Shown: in pieces, positions 43,454-55,060 of the stretch
Numbering within the stretch: the first letter of the stretch is position 1
How the letters are laid out: every line of letters starts with the position of its first letter
DNA from: Dipteronia dyeriana
Lineage: Eukaryota; Streptophyta; Magnoliopsida; Sapindales; Sapindaceae
Reading direction: 5' to 3'
DNA: 64,000 nucleotides
Assembly: GCA_032871835.1 (NCBI GenBank)
Contig: CM065296.1
Location: forward strand, 54,465,288-54,529,287
Notes under the pieces: model-generated
The model's database searches: none
The model's input: the letters and a program-made list of their open reading frames with translations, nothing else
Told to the model about the DNA's origin: nothing
Translations under genes and position numbers: made by a program

Positions 43454-44755
43454 TATATCATTCAACCATCATATATCCAGTCAGGTTTTTAATTAACAAA
43501 CTTAATCAAAACCTTCTTGAGTGTAATCCACCATTATAGATCTCACAAGCTTATCTCGAGAATTGCCGCCTTAGGGTCGGTCAATCCCGAAATACCCTCA
43601 GAAATCCTTTCTGTTAGGAAGTCAACATTGGTATTGACCTTTGTGGAAACCCTCCTTAGGGAGGACGAAAACAAAATCTTCACGAGGCCCACCTGGATCT
43701 CACGGTGTTGAACTAATGATGAAGACCACGGGATATATATGTCATATATCCCTCTTCCACTCATTATTTTAAAATTAGGGTTTTCTATTAACCGTTAATG
43801 CACCTAGATTCTACAGGATTAAACGACTAACTTTAATAAAGTTATCTAGCGCATTAACTAATTAGAACCAAATTCTAATTAACTTATAAATTATTAATGA
43901 TTTTTAACAATTAAAAATCAAATCTATTAGTGAACAATCTAAGATTCAGTAAACTATTTACTAAGGTCAGATTATTATGATAGTGTTTACCAAGTTTTAA
44001 CAATTAAAACTCTGACACTTTATTCGGTTCATTTATTATTAGGTAATTAATTATATTAATCCTAATTAAAATAAATGACCCTATTAATCTAACTTATTAA
44101 ACTTTTTAATAACTAGATTAATATTAATGAGAATTACCAAGTTTTATAACCATTAAAAAAAAACTTATCATATTATTCATAGCCAATTATGTATATTGTC
44201 CATTTTAATCACATTAAAAAAATACATAAAATATCAGGCTATGATGCATGTATGACATATCAAATATATTTGTGTAGGCACATCTAATCTAAATGACATA
44301 CGTATGCATGACAATGCTTTTATCATCACATAATATAAAGCATACATGAATTGACCCAGTACTGTGAATTATTTAACCTAAAAAATTGGAATCTAAAATT
44401 ACAAAATTTCCCAAGGCATTCTTTGGTCTTCTAGTAAGTTCAGATATCTTCCAGTCTCTTCAGGTCTCTCCAATTAATCTCATAAATCCTTCTTCGCGAT
44501 TTTTCTAGGTCTTTAATATAGATTACATTTTTTTAAATACAATAACAGTAAAAAAAAAATAAACAATAATAATAATAATAATACAGCACATAAACCCTAA
44601 GTCCACAGTACCATATAATTAATGATCGATCATGTTTTTGTAAATTAAAAATATAAATATACATACAAAAACATTATGCAGTCAATTTAAATTGTGCCTA
44701 CACAATCATACATGCAGGAGCAACGAAAACAATATCCTGTTCCAAAAATAAACTT
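43454..44755 (-). other. A1 leader, LTR-proximal part
   Basis: This matches the reversed A2 leader (52415-53720). It includes CCTCC-CTAA-GGAGG hairpin sequence (about 43648-43665) and ACCGACCCTAAG-type repeats. It is very AT-rich elsewhere. No conserved frame is present. Confidence 0.78.
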
Positions 44756-44768
44756 GCTCTAATACCGA
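44756..44768 (-). other. A1 primer-binding site, mutated
   Basis: On the minus strand, TCGGTATTAGAGC follows the LTR end. It differs at two positions from the TTGGTATCAGAGC of A2, so it is an old copy of the initiator Met tRNA site. Confidence 0.75.
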
Positions 44769-44769
44769 T

Positions 44770-46855
44770 TGTTGGAACCCCATTCATCGGTTACGCAACA
44801 AAACTAGGTTTTAAATTTTTTTATCTGGGACCAGTGAACTTTGCATCGTAATTATTTTTCGGAACTAATACATACAATATGTAAACGTAGGAGATTGTAA
44901 TCAATAAAATCAGAAGAATAAAATCTTGCCAACGTTTGGAGGCTCCTTCACTTTACGATATGCTCCTGTTTGAACCAATCTTACCAACGTTTGGAAGCTC
45001 CTTCACTTTACGATGTGCTCATGTCTGAACCACTCGATCTTTCTCGTTATCTCCCGGGACTGGTAACTGCGTGTGGGCACGTTACGGTCTCAGGAACTTG
45101 AATAGAGAATGTAGAGAGAATTGAAGAAACTCTTTCTTCTATGTGTTTCAAAAACACACAAAGCATGAAACAAGATATATATAAATATATATCTAAACAA
45201 AAATGAGAAACATGAAAAAATTTCTTATATATATATATTCACTGCACGTCTGCAATCAAAACACCTTTTGTTTTTTTTCATCTCGATATACGCATCAAGC
45301 AAAAAAAAAGTTTCCTTTTTTTCTTTCACAAATCTATCTCACGCCCCTTCACTTTCGTTTATATATATATATATATCATTATTTGTATCAAGTATTTGCA
45401 TCATATGCAAATTCTTCTTTTGATTAATGTTTCATTGCACACACCAATTTGCATCCAATGCAATCTCTTGTGTTATTAATTGATATATATCTTTTATTTA
45501 TCCTTTTCAAATATATCTAATATATTAAAAGTGATAATAATAAGTATTTTAAATTTAAAGTTAAATTCAAATACTTAGATAAATGATTTAGTAAAAATTA
45601 AATAATTCTATTATTTTATCTTCCCCTAAATCCATGTATCAACTAACAACCTCCAATTAATAGTTAATTCATAATTCATAATTATCAATATAATTAAATA
45701 TTCAAATTATTTAATTAATTTAACTATTAACATTCATTAATTAAATAATCTCATTATTCAATTAATTCCCGAATAAACACGTGTCACTTTCGTAACACAA
45801 CTAATTGGACTCCAATTAGTTAACAGTGACCCTTGTTACCTAAATCGATCGGGCTAGCAAGGGGACCTAATGGACCCACAGTATTTTGAGCTCCAATAAT
45901 CCTCGGAATCATTAATTAAACTCTTTAATTAATATTCCTTGATTATTAACTCCGGTGCTATTTCTTTAAAAACCCGAAGCTGTACTCTCTAAACTGTAGA
46001 CACTTTTAAACAGACCGATACAACTCCGTGTCCATCGATATAGCTATTACATATGGTGTGATCCTCCACGGTAGTTCATAATTGGAGCTGGGTCATAATA
46101 TTCGTTATACCCCTCTAATTACATATATTCTTTAAGTACCGTTGATTCTCTAATGGACAATAAATCTTATTTCCTTACGAAATTAGGAGAGCGTTCATAT
46201 TGTCCAATCCCCGAATTAACCCTTAAGGGAACTACCATCTACTTCTCACAAGAAGGAGTGGATTTCACTATTGTGTACAAACCTTCCCAGCCACAAGCCA
46301 AACCGTAATCCCAACATACGGAGCATATTGATCAGGAACAACATCCGACCTCACCTATGGTATATCAAAGACCATGATCTAACCTGAAGGAGACGATAAG
46401 ACACTCAGGATAAAGATCACCCACATATAGCCATCATTAGTTGATATATATGAATCTCATCGGTAAACTGATCTTGGTGAGAGATTTATATAGATCATGG
46501 CTCAGTCCTATATTATCACAACATAAAAGATGCCTCCATTCCCATATCTCATATGAATGATTCAGGATAGAATCATCGTACATTACGGAATGGACCGTAG
46601 CTATAGATTAACCACAAATAAAGTACCTAGCTTTATTTGCTAACTATGGACTCTTTAGATTGCACGTCACTTACTGTATCCATCTGTATATGACACTCAT
46701 ATACACAGTTCGAGAATACATCCGGCAATCTTGGATGTTAAGTATATGCACAAATTATAAAATAAACAACACAACAAGAATGAATTGAACTTTTCCTTTT
46801 ATTTAATTCATAAATCCATTTAAAAATTACATCCTTAGTGCATAAACCCTCAACC
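44770..46855 (-). repeat. A1 5' LTR
   Basis: This is a 2086-bp LTR, TGTTGGAACCCC at the left and CATAAACCCTCAACC at the right in plus orientation. The last base is mutated relative to the expected CA/TG end. It holds the uninterrupted form of the D1 target site (about 46320-46330). It is followed by GTTAC. Apart from repeats around CCAACGTTTGGA it contains nothing recognisable. Confidence 0.88.
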
Positions 46856-46860
46856 GTTAC
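46856..46860. repeat. Target site duplication of A1, right copy (GTTAC)
   Basis: This is the second GTTAC; see 4149-4153. The following sequence resumes element F. Confidence 0.85.
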
Positions 46861-48167
46861 AAGCTTTTAATTATGAGCCAAATCCCTCAACCTCCAAAAT
46901 AGATTGGTCCATTGATGAAGACAACAAGAAATGCAAAATTGATCTGAATCTCAGTTTGTAATTGTCGCATGGTTTTTATGCATTTTATTTTCTTTTATTT
47001 TGTATTACTTTTGTTGTTTTTATAGGATTTTGTTGTTTTTCAAGTTTTTCCGGTGATATCTTTTAAACATTACCTCTTTTTCAAGACATTGGGGACACTG
47101 TCTCGTTCTGGTTGGGGGGAGGGGAAAGTTGATTTAATATCTTTTGTTTTTCTAAAAAAAAACTAACTTCTGACCATTTTTTTTGTGTAAAGATGGCCGA
47201 GTAAGGAGATCTTTTAGATACTTCTAAGACGCATCTTTGTAGTTTTGATGTATTTTTTTCCTCTCTTCAGAATATTCAAATTTATGAACTCTCCGTTGTG
47301 ATGTCAATGACTAATCCTTTTGTTCATTCAGTTATCTTGAGAAATTTTTCAAACTATTCTGGACACACTCGCACATTGACACGTGATTATGTGCAGTAAG
47401 TTGAGATTTTATGATATTAAGTTCTGAAAAATCATTCAAGGGTAACAACCGAAGGCAGTAGTCTTGTTTAAAAATATATATAGTAATAACAATAATAATT
47501 TTGTGTGTTTTGACCATAACTCTTACTTAGTGGGCCTCATGCCTCAGTAAGTATAGAGTGTTCACGTAAAACGGTGGAGTCTGGATAAGAATAAAGTGCA
47601 ATTCCGAAGCCTTTTTAACTTGAGCAATTAAGTCCGAGGGGTGCTTCAACACCTAATGCCCTAAGATCAACTGGTTTGGGAGTCATTAGCCCAAAGCTCG
47701 ATACACAGGTTAAAGAGAAAGCTTAAGGGAATTGTACTTAAAAAAAAACATTTGCAATCCGACTAATTAAACTCGTAGGAGTGTTTCAACACTTAATACC
47801 CTAAAGCCAACTGGTTTGGGAGTTATTGGCTTAAAGCTCGCTACATGTATTAAAGATGGAATGTTTGTTTTCAAATTTGTTATATTTTCAAGTTAAAAAA
47901 AATTAGAAGAAGGGAATAAAACTGTTGCCTAAGGAAGAAACCCTGATGAGATTTCAGAATAAAAATGTTGCTTGATTTCAAATAAATCTCATAGTTATTG
48001 TGTTGATCTTTATTGAGCATAAGAAAGTTTGATTGATATCTCGATTGATGATTGGTTGTCAGAGGGTGAGAAAAGTGGTCTATGAGAGTTTGTCTATTTG
48101 GTAGTTTTTTAGATATGAATTTGAGTTTTTACTATTTTTGCTTTAGTTGCTAGGGACTAGCAATAAG
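46861..48167 (+). other. Element F post-pol region
   Basis: No gene is recognisable. TTGGGGACACTGTCTCG and a G-rich TTGGGGGGAGGGG at 47109-47126 resemble the sequence found after pol in Athila-type elements. The stretch then continues to the 3' LTR. It contains two diverged copies of an ~85-bp repeat (47637-47862). RT, RNase H and integrase of F are missing. Confidence 0.6.
47637..47862 (+). repeat. F diverged tandem repeat (two ~85-bp units)
   Basis: Units at about 47637-47718 and 47775-47857 share GTGYTTCAACACYTAATRCC, AACTGGTTTGGGAGT and AAGCTCGMTACA. They are spaced by 138 bp. They lie in the untranslated region of F. Confidence 0.75.
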
Positions 48168-48180
48168 TTGGTTGGGGGTG
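48168..48180 (+). other. F polypurine tract
   Basis: TTGGTTGGGGGTG precedes TGATTAACATTG, taken as the LTR start. The exact boundary could be 48179 or 48181, because the left end of the other LTR is outside the window. Confidence 0.55.
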
Positions 48181-49514
48181 TGATTAACATTGAAAAGTGT
48201 ATGTTTACTAAGGGATAATATCATGATTTTACACTTCCAATATGATTAATTCACCAATTTAAACATAATTTCGTTCGCTCGCTTAAATAAATGTGTTGTA
48301 TTGTAATCAATATATTTTTCTTTGTATTTCAGAGGTCATATGGTTAATTCAGAATTATAGAGAATTCAAATGGCAAAACAAACATCATTTTCAAGTTCAG
48401 AACGTCAAAGAAACCCTAGGAAGACCACGAAGGGCATTTTTGTAATTTTTACTATTCACTGTTCACGGTTGACTTTCACTGTTCACGGTTGACTTTCACT
48501 GTTCATAGTTGACTTTCAATGTCCATTGATGATGTGGCACATTCCTATTGGATCAAAATGCGAGTACACCGTACACGCGACTGCGGGGAATCACATTCTA
48601 GAAGACTGTTGACTTTGTCTGTTAACTGATTACGTGACACATTTCTATTAGCCCAAATTATGAGTGCACCGTACACATGCCGCATGGAATCATATTCTAA
48701 AAGCCAGTGAGCTGTTTATTTTTGACTTTCACTGACGCGGTTACTATTCACTATTCACTATTCACTGATGACGTGGTAAAACCTGGACGCTCCATTCTAA
48801 ATTCATCTAATAGTCAATTTTCATTCGTATTTTATATAAATAGCGGACCTCCCCCCTAATTTGGACATTATGAATCTAAATATGATATTATATTTGTGAA
48901 ATTCTCTCTCTTTTGTTCTCAAATTCTCAATTTAAATAAAATAGCTATTTTCTAGTTAAATTATGTCTGGCTAATTTTATACAGCTGGGGCCAAAGGTGA
49001 TACCGTTGGTATGGAAAATATGATAGAATTTTGGTAAGTTTACTTTTTTTTTGCTTTTCCAGCTCTGATATTTGTGGAGTTTTTTACTCACTGTAGACAG
49101 ACAGATATTGTTTAGCACAGTAAGTACTTTTACCTATATCTATCAGATAGTGGTTTCTCCCCTCTGATCTTTGTGGAGTTTTGACTCACTGTAGACAGAC
49201 AGAAGTTGTCTAGCACAGTGGGTACTTTTACCCACATCTTTCATAAAATGGTTAGTGGAATGGAATACCCTCCCATTAATCTGGACTAAATATTAATAAT
49301 TGGATCACATTCGGATTACCAACAGTAGATCCCTTAGCCCCAGTTTTAATTTTAATTGATTCACATTTTATAACAAGCTTAGTAATTAATCTAGATAATT
49401 AAATCTACAAGGACAAGTGAACAACCTCCGTGTGGTTCGACCGGTCTTACTGGTTAATTTATTACTTTGACACTCTTATACTTGGGAGTAGGAACACTTC
49501 TTTAGGACATGTCA
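48181..49514 (+). repeat. F right LTR
   Basis: This is about 1.33 kb, TGATTAAC to GGACATGTCA. It holds three 20-bp units of GTTCACGGTTGACTTTCACT type (48461-48520), a TATATAAATAG core promoter (48833-48843) and the 99-bp-period duplication (49064 and 49163). The last ~190 bp (GTGTGGTTCGACC, TTTATTACTTTGACACTC) are absent from the left copy. G resumes after it. Confidence 0.78.
48833..48843 (+). promoter_or_regulatory. F LTR TATA box
   Basis: TATATAAATAG is followed at a suitable distance by transcribed-type LTR sequence. In the left LTR the same place reads TATACATAG, so that promoter is damaged. Confidence 0.55.
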
Positions 49515-50180
49515 GATCCCAACCTTGCTTGAGTTTCTTTTGATCGAGCCCTAACTGATTTACCTTCAGGTTTTTCTAGCCATCTACGGCTTCTCTAACT
49601 TTGAACATTCTTTCTCGGCTACTATTCCCAGTGTATGGCCCTCCAAAGATGGTGTTGATTGCCTCGTTACTCGGATCCTATTTCGAACTCTTTCGATTTT
49701 TATCTCGCTAATCAGTCATGGTATTCTTACCTCTATTATCTCTGTTTCTGAGGATCATATCCTTAAGGTGTCCTTCTCTAATTAACTTTTTGATATAATC
49801 CCTCAGCTGGTAGCACTTAGAAGTTTAATGATCTTTTTCCTGATGGAATTAGCAGTATTTTATGGTGTCTCTTCTGGCGAAACTTGACTGCTTCGGAGGT
49901 CTCTTGTACAAATTTTTGTCCTCTATTACATTCAGAATTTCTTCCTGTCCTCTGGCCAGCGGAGTGTAATTGGTATATTGCCTTTTGAATTGCCTAGTGC
50001 CTTTGCCTTCCTTCTTTCGCCCGTCCCCGACTTTTCCTCTGCTACACTTTTGCTCCCCTTTATGACCATTCTTTAGGTTACCGTCTTTATTCTTCTGACT
50101 GCTTTCGGGCCGACCCCCGTGTATAAGTTCTCCACCATGAGCTAATTGTTCTTCCTCTACCATGCCATATACCCTATAAC
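49515..50180 (-). pseudogene. Element G: Tat-type gag/protease fragment
   Basis: The minus strand encodes MVEEEQLAHGG, a Lys/Gly-rich stretch, TRQFKRQYTNYTPLARGQEEIL, a knuckle-like C.FH....H.TSKC and, further on, TIFGGPYTGNSSRERMFKVREA. It parallels E 26890-27470 at clearly lower identity, so it is a different Tat element. F bounds it on the left and A2 on the right; both inserted into it. Confidence 0.75.
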
Positions 50181-51628
50181 TGTTGGGGTTTATGCCCTAA
50201 ATATGTAATTTGTAAATTGACTTATGAAATAAATAAAAGGAAAGGTTTAATAAATTCATGTTGTGTTGTTTATTTTATAACTTGTGCATATATTTAACAT
50301 CCAAGATTGCCGGATGTAATCTCGAACTATGTATATGAGTGTCATATACGGATGGATACAGTAAGAGACGTGTAATCTAAAGAGTCCATAGATAGTAAAT
50401 AAAGCTGGGTATTTTATTTGTGGTTAATCTATATCTGTGGTCCATTCCGTAATATACGATAACTCTATCCTGAATCATTCATATGAGATATGGGAATGGA
50501 GGCACCTTGTATGATGTGATCATATATGACTGGGCCATGATCTATATGAATCTCTCACCAAGATCCATTTACCGATGAGATTCATATATATCAACTAATG
50601 ATGGCTATATGTGGGTGATTTTAATCCTGAGTGTCTTATCAACTCCTTCAGGTTTGATCGTGGTCTTTGATATACCATGGATGAGGTCGGATGCAGTTCC
50701 CGATCAATATGCTTTGTATATTGGGATTATGGTTTGGCTTGTGGCTGGGAAGGTTTGTACACAATAGTGAGATCCACTTCTTCTTGTGAGAAGTAGACGG
50801 TAGTTCCCTTAAAGGTTGATTCGAGGCTTGGACAATATGAGCGCTCTCCTAGTTCCGTAAGGAAATGGGATTTATTGTTCATTATAGAATCAACGGTACT
50901 TAAAGAATATATGTAATTAGAGGGGTAAAACGGACATTATGACCAAGCTCTAATTATGAACTACTGTGGAGGATCACACCATATGTAATAGCTATATCGA
51001 TGGACACCGAGTTGTATCGGTCTGTGTAAAAGCATCTACAGTTGAGAGAGTGCAGCTTCAGGTTTTTAGTGGAATAACACCGGAGTTAATAATCAAGGAA
51101 TATTAATAAAGAGTTTAATTAATGATTCCAAGGATTATTGGATCTCAAAATACTATGGGTCCATTAGGTCTTCTTGCTAGCCCGATCGATTTAGGTAACA
51201 AGGGTCACGGTAAATTAATTGGATTGTCCAATTAATTGTATTACAAAAGTTACACGTATATATTCAGGAATTAATTGAATAATGAGATTATTTAATTAAT
51301 GAATGATTATAGTTAAATTAATTAAATAATTAGATTATTTAATTATATTGATACTTATAAATTATTAATTAACTATTAATTGGAGGGTGTTAGTTGATAT
51401 ATGGATTTAGGTGAAGATAAAATAATAGGATTATTTTATTTTTACTAAATCATTTATCTAAGTATTTGAATTTAAGGTTAAATTTAAAATACTTATTATC
51501 ACTTTTAATATATTAGATATATTTGAAAAGGATAATTAAGAGATATATATCAATTATAACACAAAAGATTGCATTGGATACAAATTGGAGTATGAACATA
51601 TATAAGTGTTTGTATAGGATACAAACAA

Positions 51629-51685
<57 letters not shown>

Positions 51686-52398
51686 TGTAGTTTTGAAAAA
51701 AAAAAAGGGTGCGTTGACTTTATATAACAAATATGAGGCACAAAAATATATAGATATTTATAATCAGTGTTGGTATTAAATGCAAAGAAAAACAATACAT
51801 ATTGGTTTATACATATGATACAAAGGCGTGTTATATATATATTATTTTATTTTTGAAAAAAAATTGGGCGTACAGACGTGATTTTTTTTTTAAGAAAAAG
51901 TTTTTTTTTTTGTACATGATATAAATGCAAAAAGAAATAGAAAAAAAAAACTTAAGTTTTGCATGAGATGCAATCTATGTGTGCGTGAAATCAATACACC
52001 AAATTGAGAAGAAAGAGTTTCTTCAAGTATTTCTCTACATCCTCCATTCAAGTTCCTAAGACCATGACGTGCCCACACACAGTTACCAATCCCGAGAGAT
52101 AGTGAGGAAGATCGAGTGGTTCAGACAAGAGCACGTCGTAAAGTGAAGAAGATTCCAAACGTTGATAAGATTGGCTCAGACAGAAGCATATCGAAAAAGT
52201 GAAGGAGCCTCCAAACGTTGATAAGTTTTTCTTCTTATGATTATATCGATTTCAATTTTCTGTGTTTACATATTGTATGTATTAGTTTTGAAAAATAATT
52301 ATGATCCCAAGTTCACTGGTCACAGATACAGATTGTCATATGTATTAAAAAATTTAAAACCTAGTTCCGATGCGTGACCGGTGAACGGGGTTCCAACA
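50181..52398 (+). repeat. A2 5' LTR
   Basis: This is a 2218-bp LTR, TGTTGGGGTTTATG to GGGGTTCCAACA. A (TA)n tract lies at 51631-51683. Two ~62-bp repeats around TCCAAACGTTGATAAG lie at 52130-52230. No gene is present; the tyrosine/isoleucine frames come from the TA tract. Confidence 0.92.
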
Positions 52399-52400
52399 AT

Positions 52401-52413
52401 TGGTATCAGAGCC
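52401..52413 (+). other. A2 primer-binding site
   Basis: TGGTATCAGAGCC lies 2 nt after the LTR, complementary to initiator methionine tRNA. Confidence 0.9.
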
Positions 52414-53951
52414 AATTTATTTTTCGGAACATGAAATTGTTTTCGATGCTCCTGTATATATGAATGTGTAGGCACCATCTTTATGATTGTATGAATGTTT
52501 ATAATTAAATTGTTTAATTTAAACATGGTTGATCGTAATTTTTTATGGTACTGTGGATTTAGGGTTTATGGGTTGTGTAAATTTTTATTATTATTATTTT
52601 TTATTTTTTTTTACTATTATTGTATTGTAAAAAAAATTGTTACCTATATTGAAGACCTGGAAAAATCGCGAAGAAGGATTCATGAGATGAATCGGAGTGA
52701 CCTGAAGAGACTTGAAGACTCGAAAATTACAAGAAGACCAAGGAATGCCTAGGGAAATTTTTTGTCATTTTAGATTCCAATTTTTTTTAGGTTAAATAAT
52801 CCACAGTACTCGGTCAATTCATGTATGTTTTATATTATGTGATGATAAAATCATTGGCATGCATACGTATGTCTTTTAGATTAGATGTGCCTACACAAAT
52901 ATATTTAATATGTCATATATGCATCATAGCCTGATATTTTATGTATTTTTTTAATGTGATTAAAATGGGCAATATACATAATTGGCTATGAATAATGAGA
53001 TTAGTTATTAATGATTAGAAAACTTGGTAATTCTCATTAATATTAATCTTGTTATTAAAGAGTTTAATAAGTTAGATTAATATCGTCATTTATTGTAATC
53101 ATGATTAATATGATTAATAACCTAATAATAAATGAACCGGATAAAGTGTTAGGGTTTTAATAGTTAAAACTCGGTAAATACTGACATAATAATCTGACCT
53201 TAGTAAATAGTTTACAAAAACTTAGATTATTCACTAATAGATTAGATTTTTATTTGTTAAAAATCATTAATAATTTATTAGTTAATTAGAATTTGTTTCT
53301 AATTAGTTAATGCGCTAGATAACTTGATTAAAATTAGTCGTTTAATCTTGTACGATCTAGGTGCATTAACGGTTAAAAGAAAACTCTAATTTTAAAATAG
53401 TGGGTGGGAGAGGGATATATGACATATATATCTCGCGGTCTCCATTATTAGTTCAACACCGTGAGATCCGAGTGGGGCCTCGTGACGACTTTGCTTTCGT
53501 CCTCCCTAAGGAGGGTTTCCACAACGGTCAATATCAAGGTTGACTTCCTAACGGATAGGATTTTTGAGGGTGTTTCGGGATTGACCGACCCTAAGCTGGC
53601 AATTCTCGAGTTAAGCTCGTGAGATCTGAAATGTGGGTTACACTCACGAAGGTTTTGATTAAGTTTGTTAATTAGAAACCTGACTGAATGAATGATGGTT
53701 GAATGATATGGAATAAGAGTTATTCTAGAATATCATTTGATTGAAAATGTCTCGGTCCAACATGCAAAGACTTGACCGACCCTAAGGGGACATTTTTTTC
53801 TAGTATGTTGGATTGTCGTGGTATAGTAACTAGTTTTAGGGTAGTTCTAGTTTGTTAAACATGTTCATGCATCATGTTTAAATTTATGCCAAAACACTCA
53901 CACTTATTTTAAATAAATGACTGAATGAATGTTTTATTTATTTCAGCAATA
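52414..53951 (+). other. A2 leader (~1.5 kb)
   Basis: This is a long AT-rich leader conserved with A1. It has a CCTCC-CTAA-GGAGG hairpin near 53501-53515 and two TTGACCGACCCTAAG copies (about 53581 and 53770). The 85-codon frame at 52495 is not supported by A1. TTATTTATTTCAG just before the gag ATG resembles a splice acceptor. Confidence 0.65.
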
Positions 53952-54741
53952 ATGTCTTCTGCATTACTTCAAATTCTTGTAAACGACAAATTAACTGGTA
54001 ATAACTATACTAAGTGGAAACTTAACATTAATTCAATATTGGTCACCAAAGACCTCAAGTTTGTGCTTACTGAGGAATGTCCTCCAGCGCCTGCTGCCAA
54101 TGCCACATGAACTGTTCATGAGGCATACGAGCGATGGGTCCCATCTGATGAGAAGACCTGAACATATCTGTTTGCTTCTATGACAGACGTGCTTATCACA
54201 AAGCATGAAGCAATGACTTCAGCATTCGAAATCATGGAGTCATTGCAAGCTATGTTAGGGCAGCCCTTCGAGCAAAAGCGACATGAAGTTGTTCATTCCG
54301 CTATGCTCACTCGTATGAAGGAAGGTACGTCAGTTAGGAAACATGTCCTGAGCATGATGTCCTACTTCAACAAGGCAGAAGTCAATGGTGGGGCCATTGA
54401 CGAACCCAGTCAAGTGAGCATCATACTGATGAATCTTTCAAAGAGTTTCAATCAATTTAAGAGCAACTACGAGATGAACAAGTTAAGGTTCAATCTCACA
54501 CAGTTGCTTAATGAGCTCACTACCTTTGAGTCCTTGACTAAGGACAACAAGGGTAAGACCAGTGAGGTAAATGTTGTCAAACCATCTTCCTACTCTAATA
54601 ATAAGAAAAGAAAGAGCTCTACTGGGAAAGCGAAGGGTAAGCCCAAACCCAAGAAAGCCCAAAGTAAGAAAAAATCCAAGAAAAGTAAATATGATTTACT
54701 TGTTCTTGAGTCGTGTTTAGTAAAAGATGATTCTTCACCCT
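53952..54741 (+). pseudogene. A2 gag
   Basis: The start is MSSALLQILVNDKLTGNNYT. LKFVLTEECPPAPAANA, EAYERWVPSDE, MTDVLITKHEAMTSAFEIMESLQAML, NGGAIDEPSQVSII and FNLTQLLNELTTFESLTKD mark the copia gag. The tail is Lys-rich. Stops at about 54108 and 54159 replace Arg CGA codons. It carries the uninterrupted target of E near 54459. Confidence 0.88.
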
Positions 54742-55060
54742 GAAGAGTTGATTCGGGGGCCACTAACCATGTTTGTTCTTCTTTACAATGGATTGATTCT
54801 TGGACACAGCTAGAGGAGCAAGCCTTCTCAATGCGTGTGGGGTCAGGGGATGTCGTGTCGGCATGAGCAGTGGGCATAATTAGATTACGTTTTTGTAATA
54901 ATTATATATTGTTAGACAATGTATCTTATATTCCTGGATTTACACAGAATTTGATTTCTGTTTCTAAGTTGTTAGAACAAAAATATTTCGTTTCTTTTAA
55001 TAATAAGTCTGTTATTATTGGAAAGAATGGTCTGAATTTGTTAAGGAATTAATGAAAACA
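54742..55060 (+). pseudogene. A2 protease
   Basis: The active site VDSGATNHVCSS follows a TGA at 54742 that replaces the Trp codon of A1 (WIVDSGA). RFCNNYILLDNVSYIPGFTQNLISVSKLLEQ is typical of the copia protease end. A further stop lies at 54864. The domain is non-functional. Confidence 0.8.

Larger units (their letters stand above)
4154..46855 (-). mobile_element. Element A1: copia retrotransposon (minus strand), expanded by nested insertions
   Basis: The element has LTRs at 4154-5774 plus 12488-13012 (3' LTR, split by D1) and at 44770-46855 (5' LTR), and is flanked by GTTAC. On the minus strand the order is 5' LTR, primer site, leader, gag, protease, integrase, RT, RNase H, 3' LTR, which is the copia order. 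Removing D1, E and C leaves about 9.5 kb. A second copy of the family, A2, lies at 50181 onward on the plus strand and gives the undisturbed sequence for the E and C target sites. Placement within the Tork/Angela group is a guess. Confidence 0.9.

Noticed and set aside
52400..52413. Possible tRNA-related gene at the TGGTATCAGAGC sites
   Set aside because: These are 12-13 nt primer-binding sites next to LTRs, not tRNA genes.
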